A stretch of 17,550 bases of DNA, taken from Hyphomicrobiaceae bacterium UBA2767 (GTDB lineage: Bacteria > Pseudomonadota > Alphaproteobacteria > Rhizobiales > Methyloligellaceae). Both the position numbers and the translations under genes were made by a program. Of the stretch, positions 7,926 to 15,888 are shown piece by piece; position 1 is the stretch's first letter; each line of letters opens with the position of its first letter. The DNA is taken from assembly GCA_002352635.1 (NCBI GenBank), contig DEIT01000256.1, forward strand, positions 1 through 17,550, in the 5' to 3' direction. The notes under the pieces were generated by a model, which saw only the letters and a program-made list of their open reading frames with translations, was not told the DNA's origin and did not search any database.

Positions 7926-8354
7926 ATGAACACCAAAACGAACGACGACACGCTCAGGGGCGGCTGTCAGTGTGGCACGGTTCGTTATGAGCTTAAGGCC
8001 CCACCGCTCGAAGTTTATGTCTGCCACTGTACGGAATGCCGTAAACAATCCGCATCTGCTTTTGGCATTTCGGTTATTGCATGCAGCGCTGATGTTCGGC
8101 TGGTGCAAGGCGCACTGAAGCAATGGTCGCGGCCAGCCAAAAGCGGGCGAACAGTCGACTGTTTCTTTTGTCCAGAATGCGGGTCACGCATTTGGCACGG
8201 TGATAAGAAAAAGCGCCAGACCATCAGTATCAAAGGCGGCTCACTGGATGAACCGGTCGATATCTCGTCAGCGGCTCACATTTGGACCAATAGTAAACTG
8301 CCCGGAGTCGTTATTCCCGAGCACGCCCCAACGTTTCGCCAAGAGCCCGAATAA
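7926..8354 (+). CDS. GFA-domain (CENP-V type) zinc protein
   Basis: The 142-residue protein belongs to the GFA family, named after an enzyme thought to help glutathione trap formaldehyde; most members are uncharacterised. Zinc-binding cysteines are in GGCQCG (C14, C16), CHCTEC (C33, C35, C38) and CPEC (C82, C85). The AAHIWTNSKLPGV block near the C-terminus is typical of the family. The frame opens at a TTG at 7890, but the ATG at 7926 places GGCQCG at the usual distance from the start. It lies 40 bases after the 33-residue membrane ORF on the same strand and is convergent with ssb. A formaldehyde role here is not supported by neighbours such as a glutathione-dependent dehydrogenase. Confidence 0.88.
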   Translation: MNTKTNDDTLRGGCQCGTVRYELKAPPLEVYVCHCTECRKQSASAFGISVIACSADVRLVQGALKQWSRPAKSGRTVDCFFCPECGSRIWHGDKKKRQTISIKGGSLDEPVDISSAAHIWTNSKLPGVVIPEHAPTFRQEPE

Positions 8355-8404
8355 TGTCGGTGATCCGGATCGCCGCCGTCCGACCTTCGTATGTCACAAG
8401 ATGC

Positions 8405-8432
8405 AAAAAAATTTGGGCGACGCAGCCAAAAA
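8405..8432 (-). terminator. Rho-independent terminator of ssb
   Basis: Read on the minus strand directly after the ssb stop, TTTGGC and GCCCAAA form a short stem (one bulged C) around TGCGTC. Seven T residues (8405-8411) follow after a few bases. The position between convergent genes fits. Confidence 0.5.
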
Positions 8433-8433
8433 C

Positions 8434-8907
8434 CTAAAACGGAATCTCGTCGTCGATTTCCTTGTCGAACGACCCGCCGGACTCCATCGGGCTGCTTTTG
8501 CCGAATTCTCCGCCATTGCCGTTTGACGACGCATGGTCACCCGAACCGCCGCTAGCGCGCGAGTCGAGCATGGTCAGGGATGAGTTGAAACCCTGCAACA
8601 CTACCTCGGTGGAGTAGCGTTCCTGTCCCGACTGGTCTTCCCATTTGCGCGTCTGAAGCTGACCTTCCAGATAAACCTTTGAGCCCTTCTTGAGGTACTG
8701 CTCCGCGATCCGGCACAGACCCTCGTTGAAGATGACAACACGATGCCACTCGGTCCGCTCGCGGCGTTCGCCGGTTGACTTGTCGCGCCAGCTTTCGGAG
8801 GTGGCGACGCGCAAGTTCGCGATCGGACGCCCGTCCTGCGTGTTCCTGATTTCCGGGTCCGCGCCCAGATTTCCAATAAGAATTACTTTGTTGACCGATC
8901 CGGCCAT
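8434..8907 (-). CDS. ssb: Single-stranded DNA-binding protein
   Basis: The 157-residue protein coats single-stranded DNA in replication, recombination and repair and recruits partners through its tail. The OB fold occupies about residues 1-110, with MAGSVNKVILIGNLGADPE at the start, then TEWHRVVIFNEGLCRIAEQYLKKGS and VYLEGQLQTRKW. A Gly/Ser/Asn-rich linker follows, and the protein ends in DDEIPF, the canonical partner-binding tip. AAGGAACGAG lies 3-10 bases before the ATG. The upstream region carries LexA-type motifs. In many alphaproteobacteria ssb lies beside uvrA; here a MAPEG-family gene sits between them. Confidence 0.98.
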   Translation of the reverse strand: MAGSVNKVILIGNLGADPEIRNTQDGRPIANLRVATSESWRDKSTGERRERTEWHRVVIFNEGLCRIAEQYLKKGSKVYLEGQLQTRKWEDQSGQERYSTEVVLQGFNSSLTMLDSRASGGSGDHASSNGNGGEFGKSSPMESGGSFDKEIDDEIPF

Positions 8908-8928
8908 TGCTCGTTCCTTTCCGCCGGT

Positions 8929-8943
8929 GTTCAGCGTTTGTTA
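8929..8943. promoter_or_regulatory. Imperfect LexA-type box upstream of ssb
   Basis: GTTC-AGCGTTT-GTTA differs from the alphaproteobacterial SOS consensus GTTC-N7-GTTC by one base and lies 22 bases before the ssb ATG. With the perfect box at 9151 in the same gap, a second weaker operator is plausible. It could also be chance. Confidence 0.3.
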
Positions 8944-9021
8944 ACCCTGACACCGTCATATCGCCCGCAAAGTGCTGACACATGCAGGTGCCGCGAAACC
9001 CTCACCGCACCCGTTCGAATC

Positions 9022-9100
9022 TTGTCCACATTAGCCCGCCGACCCGAAGCACCGCCAGACCGCATATGTCCCTGTCCACACTTGTCGAATCCTGTCCACA
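9022..9100. repeat. Three DnaA-box-like 9-mers
   Basis: TTGTCCACA (9022-9030), CTGTCCACA (9072-9080) and CTGTCCACA (9092-9100) lie on the plus strand, the last two 20 bases apart. The DnaA consensus is TTATCCACA, so the first has one mismatch and the others two. The first and third also share a preceding TCGAATC. Confidence 0.35.
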
Positions 9101-9150
9101 ACCCGTATCCGGCATGACAGTTGCGTAATAAACACGAGAAAACCACAAAT

Positions 9151-9165
9151 GTTCATGATATGTTC
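9151..9165. promoter_or_regulatory. LexA (SOS) box, perfect GTTC-N7-GTTC
   Basis: GTTC-ATGATAT-GTTC matches exactly the direct-repeat SOS operator known in alphaproteobacteria. TATAAT follows 4 bases later, so bound LexA would cover the promoter. It lies 135 bases before the MAPEG gene and on the far side of ssb, in the gap that in relatives carries the uvrA/ssb SOS box. Likely targets are MAPEG-uvrA (and perhaps the SIR2-like gene), and possibly ssb. Confidence 0.75.
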
Positions 9166-9168
9166 CAG

Positions 9169-9174
9169 TATAAT
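9169..9174 (+). promoter_or_regulatory. TATAAT -10 box of the rightward promoter
   Basis: A consensus TATAAT follows the LexA box, placing a start near 9181 and a leader of about 120 bases. No good -35 hexamer is seen at the usual distance (CAAATG at 9146-9151). Confidence 0.4.
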
Positions 9175-9300
9175 CACACGAATGCCGCATTGCAATGACT
9201 ATTGCGGCGGCCCGCGCGCAGAAACTGTTGCATACACGCAACGCTTGCAGCGCGAAGTTCCCTGTTTTGAGCCCTCTAGCAACCATTAGCGAGAAAAAAC

Positions 9301-10011
9301 ATGGCCAACACGGCTGTCATCGATTATGAGCGGCGATCAGATCAGACGGGCCGTATTCCCGAAATTCGCAGGGATTCTGCTGAACCGGTCGATCTTGAGA
9401 ACGGAGACTTCATGAGTCCCGACAGAGTTCGCAAGCGGCAAAAGGAAAGAGCCCGGATTATGGGCCGGGGGCCGTTCGGCTTTTCGCGCAAGACGTGGCC
9501 GTTTGTCAAAGTGCTCGTCGGCAACTGGATATTCTCGCTCGTCTACTACGTCGGCATGAAGCAGATCATCCCCTGGCGCCCCGACGCATGGACTGCGATC
9601 GACAGGCTGGTCCTGATGATCCAGTGTTCCATCCTGGCGGTGCTGCCGACCGTGCTGGCCATCGCCATCGTTGCTGCCCAGCGGCTCAATCCGGACATGT
9701 GGGTCGGACAGAAGGTCAAGCCCAACTCTGCGCTCGACATCAACACGCGGTTCATTCTGAACACGACTGAACAGTTTATCCTGTTCATTGTCGGTCTTGC
9801 GGGTATCGCGCTCTATGCGCCGCATATGGAAGGTCATTCAGTTCCGATCCTCACCTCACTCTTCCTGATCGGACGTGTCCTGTTCTGGTACGGCTACCAC
9901 AAGAACCCTTACCTAAGGGCGTTTGGCTTCGGCCTCACCTTCTACCCCACCTGCGGTGTCTTCATGTGGCTCCTCATCCGCATGTTCACAGGCTACTCGC
10001 TTCCGATTTAG
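9301..10011 (+). CDS. MAPEG-family membrane protein
   Basis: This 236-residue integral membrane protein is in the MAPEG superfamily (membrane-associated proteins in eicosanoid and glutathione metabolism). Hydrophobic segments lie near 70-90, 102-126, 155-173 and 215-230. The family-type block runs from NTRFILNTTEQF (148-159) to GRVLFWYGYHKNPYLRAFGF (191-210). Bacterial members are mostly of unknown function; glutathione transferase or peroxidase activity is known for some. The first 37 residues are hydrophilic. ATG at 9412 (Met38) has GGAG at a good distance, whereas ATG at 9301 has only a purine run, so the shorter start is a serious alternative. It lies downstream of the LexA box and 110 bases before uvrA on the same strand. 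Confidence 0.85.
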   Translation: MANTAVIDYERRSDQTGRIPEIRRDSAEPVDLENGDFMSPDRVRKRQKERARIMGRGPFGFSRKTWPFVKVLVGNWIFSLVYYVGMKQIIPWRPDAWTAIDRLVLMIQCSILAVLPTVLAIAIVAAQRLNPDMWVGQKVKPNSALDINTRFILNTTEQFILFIVGLAGIALYAPHMEGHSVPILTSLFLIGRVLFWYGYHKNPYLRAFGFGLTFYPTCGVFMWLLIRMFTGYSLPI

Positions 10012-10121
10012 GGGTGAATATCGGTTTTAGCCGCCTTTCTGTTGACATGTGAGTTGTGCCATCTTGTGTGTGAAGGCGCGCCGGTTTAATCCGGTGGACG
10101 CCCTAATGCTCAAATGGTGCA

Positions 10122-13058
<2,937 letters not shown>

Positions 13059-13065
13059 TGCGAGC

Positions 13066-14025
13066 ATGTTTCGCCAAACGACCACGCTCGTAGTTGGCGC
13101 AGGTGGTAGCAAAGACTTTTCCTTGCCGACCGGCGTTGAACTGAAAAACCAAATATCTAGCTCTGTAAGGTTTCGCTTTGATCATCCCTTCAACAATCAA
13201 ACTGGGGGTGACAAGGATTTGCTTCGAGTTTTACGGCAAAAATTCGAACAAGAAGAACTCAATGAAATCACAGTTGGGGGAAACGTTCTTTCCAACTCAA
13301 TGTCTTTGTTTCCGTCAATAGATGAAGCTTTACACTACCACTCACATGATGAAAAAATTGTTCTTCTTGGGAAAATCGCCATAGCAAAAACGATAATAGA
13401 ATCTGAAAAGAAAAGCTGGTTGAACAATAGACATAACCAAGAGCAGGCCATTTTTTCTAGCTCTGAAGAAAACTGGCTCTCTCAAGTCCTATCACTTGCT
13501 ACTAGCGGATCAACGAAGGAAGATGCACGAGAGCTATTTTCAAAAGTAAGATTTATCAATTTCAATTATGACCGCACTTTGGAACATTTCCTGTTCTGGA
13601 GTTTGCAGGTAAGGGCCGGTTTGAGTGGTGATGCCGCCAAAGAGGCAATGGGCGCGCTCGATGTAATACGGCCATATGGATCATTGGGGCCCTTAGATTG
13701 GCAGGAACACGGAGGTGTGCCGTTCGGAGGAAATCGGAATCCGTTCGAACTCGCGACTAAAATCTGCACATTTACTGAGCGAACTGAAAATGATTTGGTT
13801 ACTCAAATCGATAGAATGATAAATCAATCAAAGTTAGTGATTTTCATTGGCTTCGGATTTCACGAACAAAATCTTTCGTTGTTTGAACCAATCGCCGGAA
13901 AACGCCGCGAACCGCGTGACGTCTGGGCAACAGTAAGTGGCATCCACGACGAAAATCATGATCTGATTAGCAAATCACTTAGACGGCGAATTGCAAAAAC
14001 AAACAAGCCTCGCTTGTTTCCCTAG
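13066..14025 (+). CDS. Stand-alone SIR2-like domain protein, AT-rich, likely acquired
   Basis: From the ATG at 13066 this encodes 319 residues. LVVGAGGSKDFSLPTG (8-23) is the Rossmann glycine motif of SIR2-like proteins. SIDEALHYH (84-92), FINFNYDRTLEHFLFW (163-178, N167 as the sirtuin-type Asn) and LVIFIGFGFHEQN (257-269) complete the family pattern. SIR2-like proteins in anti-phage systems hydrolyse NAD+; other relatives are uncharacterised. The position where sirtuins have His-Gly reads RPYGSLG (Y204-G205), so catalysis is uncertain. No membrane segment or second domain is seen. Base use differs from its neighbours: 22 of 60 bases are G+C at 13141-13200 and 18 of 60 at 13381-13440, against 34 of 60 at 12841-12900 in uvrA. 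GGAG in the uvrA tail, 10 bases before ATG, suggests coupled translation. A longer frame into uvrA is rejected. Confidence 0.72.
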   Translation: MFRQTTTLVVGAGGSKDFSLPTGVELKNQISSSVRFRFDHPFNNQTGGDKDLLRVLRQKFEQEELNEITVGGNVLSNSMSLFPSIDEALHYHSHDEKIVLLGKIAIAKTIIESEKKSWLNNRHNQEQAIFSSSEENWLSQVLSLATSGSTKEDARELFSKVRFINFNYDRTLEHFLFWSLQVRAGLSGDAAKEAMGALDVIRPYGSLGPLDWQEHGGVPFGGNRNPFELATKICTFTERTENDLVTQIDRMINQSKLVIFIGFGFHEQNLSLFEPIAGKRREPRDVWATVSGIHDENHDLISKSLRRRIAKTNKPRLFP

Positions 14026-14127
14026 AAAGCCAATGACTTCTTCGCAAACTTAAGGCCGTCCATCGCCGCTGCAGTAGGCTAAGCGGGCACCGATTGTCTG
14101 ACTGTCCAAATGGCCCAGTCACTTGTT
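14026..14127. other. Spacer after the SIR2-like gene
   Basis: A short non-coding stretch runs from the SIR2-like stop to the first REP-like palindrome. Only a 5-base stem (CCGCT/AGCGG) is visible; no clear terminator or partner gene is seen. Confidence 0.4.
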
Positions 14128-14155
14128 CGTCATTCCCGCGAAGGCGGGAATCCAA
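14128..14155 (+). repeat. REP-like palindrome, left copy bracketing the GIY-YIG gene
   Basis: A 28-base unit begins CGTC, has the stem-loop ATTCCCGC-GAAG-GCGGGAAT at 14132-14151, and ends CCAA. An identical 28-base copy lies inverted at 14469-14496. Such units are typical extragenic palindromes; this one lies 10 bases past the 3' end of the nuclease gene. Confidence 0.9.
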
Positions 14156-14164
14156 ATGCGATGC

Positions 14165-14455
14165 TCACCAGATTTCATCGCTCAAGTCCCGCCATTCTGG
14201 GTTGCCGCGCATAATCTGACGGATTTTCCAGGCGCGGTTCCATTTTTTCATCTGCTTCTCACGGATTATCGCGCTTTCCATGGTCTCGTGCGGCTCATAC
14301 CAGACCAGCCGGGCCACGCCATAGCGTTTTGAAAACCCCTCCACTTGCCCAGCTTTGTGCTGCGCGAGGCGTCGCGGCAGGTTGCTGGTCACGCCGATAT
14401 AGAGCGTGCCGTTTCTGTCACTGGCGAGTATGTAGACGCAGGGTGATTTATCCAT
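14165..14455 (-). CDS. GIY-YIG nuclease-domain protein (COG2827 / UPF0213 type)
   Basis: This 96-residue single-domain protein of the GIY-YIG superfamily has a fold that cuts DNA in UvrC and homing endonucleases. Key positions are visible: VYI (7-9) for GIY, LYIGVT (18-23) for YIG, SNLPRRLAQHKAG (24-36) with conserved Arg and His, and REKQMKKW (65-72) with the metal-binding Glu66. The length is normal for this small family, whose function is unknown. The Shine-Dalgarno is weak (only GGGCGGC upstream). The gene is enclosed by two identical 28-base palindromes in opposite orientation, 9 bases beyond its stop and 13 bases before its start, which gives a compact cassette of 369 bases. Confidence 0.9.
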   Translation of the reverse strand: MDKSPCVYILASDRNGTLYIGVTSNLPRRLAQHKAGQVEGFSKRYGVARLVWYEPHETMESAIIREKQMKKWNRAWKIRQIMRGNPEWRDLSDEIW

Positions 14456-14468
14456 CGCAGCCGCCCAA

Positions 14469-14496
14469 TTGGATTCCCGCCTTCGCGGGAATGACG
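14469..14496 (-). repeat. REP-like palindrome, right copy bracketing the GIY-YIG gene
   Basis: This is the exact reverse complement of the 28 bases at 14128-14155, including flanks outside the stem. It lies between the GIY-YIG start and the HIT gene, whose first ATG begins 17 bases later. It sits in the leader of both divergent genes, so it could also influence their expression. Confidence 0.9.
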
Positions 14497-14512
14497 ACTA
14501 TAACGTCCATCG

Positions 14513-14968
14513 ATGAACGAGCGAAAGAACTACCCAATGCCCCCATACTCCCCCACCGACCCCCTCATCATCCGCGAAAGCCGCGACTGGGCGTGGAAGG
14601 TTTTCGAAAATCAGGCGCATCTCGGGCACATGATGTTCATCGCCCGGCGCGAAACGGAAGGCTCCCTCGTCGATTGTTCGCCCGCTGAATGGCAGGACCT
14701 TCACAGCGAGTTGGCACTGTATGAACGGGTGATGACCGAGCTGTTCGCGCCCGACCGCTTCAACTACGGCCAGTTCGGCAATGTGTGGGGGCAACTGCAT
14801 GTGCACGCCTATCCGCGCTACCGCAGCGCTCCGGAGTGGAACGGGAAAGCCTTCCCCGACGTGCAGTGGGGTGCGCCGCCAATCCCTGAACCGCCCTCAC
14901 CGCTTGAAGGTGCCGCTCTGGAGGAATTCGCCGCGTGGTTCAAGGAGCGCCTCGAAAAACTCGCCTGA
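14513..14968 (+). CDS. HIT-family nucleotide hydrolase-like protein
   Basis: The 151-residue protein belongs to the histidine-triad superfamily, which hydrolyses or transfers nucleoside monophosphate groups (dinucleoside polyphosphates, AMP-lysine and similar). The core includes WKVFENQAHLGHMMFIARR, then NYGQFGNVWGQLHVHAYPRY (84-103). Anchored on PRY, the triad reads Q94-x-H96-x-H98, so the nucleophile His96 is kept while the first His is replaced by Gln. Neither candidate start, Met1 (14513) or Met9 (14537), has a strong ribosome binding site. The ORF starts just after the right REP palindrome. The substrate is unknown. It is divergent from the GIY-YIG gene. Confidence 0.85.
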   Translation: MNERKNYPMPPYSPTDPLIIRESRDWAWKVFENQAHLGHMMFIARRETEGSLVDCSPAEWQDLHSELALYERVMTELFAPDRFNYGQFGNVWGQLHVHAYPRYRSAPEWNGKAFPDVQWGAPPIPEPPSPLEGAALEEFAAWFKERLEKLA

Positions 14969-15021
14969 GAGCAAGATCAACCGCACATCGGGAACTTCCG
15001 GTACACCGCGCGCCAACCCGC

Positions 15022-15158
15022 CGTCATTCCGGCGGAAGCCGGAATCCAGAAACAACTTGGCAAGCACCTTATCTTTCCGCCCTGGGTTCCGGATCGCGGA
15101 GCAGATGAACCAATCCGCCATTGTGATCCACCGTGGCTGCTCCTTGTCCGGAATAACG
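15022..15158 (+). repeat. Composite REP-like element, copy A
   Basis: A 137-base element opens with a 28-base palindromic unit (stem ATTCCGGC/GCCGGAAT, loop GGAA, 15026-15045). A linker follows, then a second, inverted unit whose stem (GTTCCGGA with TCCGGAAT) encloses a long loop with its own GGAGCAG/CTGCTCC stem. Copy B lies 1811 bases further on in the same orientation. I count 13 mismatches and no gaps between them. Weaker similarity continues to about 15000 and 15180. Confidence 0.9.
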
Positions 15159-15237
15159 AAAGCGGTGTTTCCGCTCAGTTACCGTGCTGCCCACGCACCA
15201 AAGTGCTGAGAGGGGCAGTTGAACACCCAGCGTGTGC

Positions 15238-15253
15238 CGCGAAAGTTTTCGCG
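15238..15253. promoter_or_regulatory. Inverted repeat upstream of the DUF1127 gene
   Basis: CGCGAAAGTTTTCGCG is a 7-base perfect inverted repeat around GT, 50 bases before the CRP-like site. It may be a second regulator site or a small hairpin; the role is unproven. Confidence 0.25.
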
Positions 15254-15302
15254 CAAGCGATGGGCAATGTGGCTCACGCGCGGCAGCAAGCATTTCCGCC
15301 AA

Positions 15303-15321
15303 TCTGTGATGTGCATCACTC
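15303..15321. promoter_or_regulatory. CRP/FNR-family-like site upstream of the DUF1127 gene
   Basis: TCTGTGATGTGCATCACTC contains TGTGA-N6-TCAC, close to the CRP consensus TGTGA-N6-TCACA, and the symmetric core GTGATG-TG-CATCAC. It ends 70 bases before the ATG. The identical 19 bases occur at 15798-15816. Confidence 0.55.
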
Positions 15322-15391
15322 GATAAATGCCGGGTGCACGCCACCTCCGGTCACAGAACAGGGACCAAACACTATAAACCGGAGAACCGGA

Positions 15392-15625
15392 ATGACTTCG
15401 TCAGAGACAACGAGAATCCTCTTCTTTCCGACGGCGGCCATCGCCTCGATCTTCGTGGCGGCGGCGGCCGGTATCGCCAGCAACCGCCGCACACGGCGTG
15501 AACAACGCCGCCAGCGCCGCGCCATAAGCCAACTGCGCCGCCTCGATGACCACACACTGCGCGATATCGGCTTCGACCGGACCGAAATTGCGTCCGTGAT
15601 CAAGTATGGCCGCAAGGGCCGGTAA
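15392..15625 (+). CDS. DUF1127 small arginine-rich protein with N-terminal hydrophobic segment
   Basis: The 77-residue protein starts at the ATG at 15392, which has GGAG 7 bases upstream. The C-terminal half is a DUF1127 domain: RRAISQLRRLDDHTLRDIGF (42-61) then DRTEIASVI. The N-terminal half has a hydrophobic stretch (LFFPTAAIASIFVAAAAGIA, 10-29), followed by the Arg-rich segment NRRTRREQRRQRR. DUF1127 proteins are common in alphaproteobacteria; some are linked to RNA binding, phosphate and stress responses. The hydrophobic segment suggests membrane attachment, unlike the shortest members. The frame extends further upstream but lacks coding character there and would run through the inverted repeat and CRP-like site. 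Confidence 0.82.
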   Translation: MTSSETTRILFFPTAAIASIFVAAAAGIASNRRTRREQRRQRRAISQLRRLDDHTLRDIGFDRTEIASVIKYGRKGR

Positions 15626-15797
15626 AAAGGCCCTGCGCCCCCACGACCCTGGATTTGCACAGCCACGGCACGACACAGATCCCCTGAGACGATATTCTGC
15701 TTGGTTTAGCCTGCATATGAGCTGCCAAACGGATTTCCGCCGCAGATTCAGCGCTCAAAATCCACGCAAACCTTAGCTTTTCATCCAAAACAGCACT

Positions 15798-15816
15798 TCT
15801 GTGATGTGCATCACTC
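15798..15816. promoter_or_regulatory. CRP/FNR-family-like site upstream of the secreted cysteine-module protein
   Basis: This is the second exact copy of TCTGTGATGTGCATCACTC. It ends 72 bases before the ATG at 15889, almost the same spacing as the first copy has to its gene (70 bases). The rest of the 263-base gap (15626-15888) shows no gene. Confidence 0.6.
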
Positions 15817-15888
15817 ATGTTTTGCGCGACGTGCACCCATCTTCTGAAGGATCGGACGGAAATTCCTTTGCGAGATGGAGCGCTAGAG

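Larger units (their letters stand above)
8908..9300. other. Divergent control region between ssb and the MAPEG gene
   Basis: This 393-base gap separates the ssb start (minus) from the MAPEG start (plus). It contains the perfect LexA-type box with an adjacent TATAAT, a second near-match to the LexA box just before ssb, and three DnaA-box-like 9-mers. The stretch 9121-9180 is AT-rich. No ORF with coding character was seen. Confidence 0.7.
14969..15391. other. Intergenic region with composite repeat and CRP-like site
   Basis: This 423-base gap lies between the HIT and DUF1127 genes. It contains copy A of the composite palindromic element (15022-15158), the inverted repeat at 15238-15253 and the CRP/FNR-like site at 15303-15321. 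A minus-strand reading frame through the repeat has no independent coding evidence. Confidence 0.6.

Noticed and set aside
14128..14496. Repeats considered as a CRISPR array
   Set aside because: There are only two copies, in opposite orientation, with a protein gene between them and no spacer series.
14897..15121. 74-residue minus-strand ORF through repeat copy A
   Set aside because: Its translation is the repeat itself; the same frame recurs in copy B inside another false ORF.
15373..15378. TATAAA as a -10 box for the DUF1127 gene
   Set aside because: It would start the transcript after the GGAG ribosome binding site, so it does not fit.
15316..15676. Minus-strand ORFs opposite the DUF1127 gene
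   Set aside because: They are antisense to a gene with a recognised domain and ribosome binding site; cysteine/arginine-rich shadow composition.
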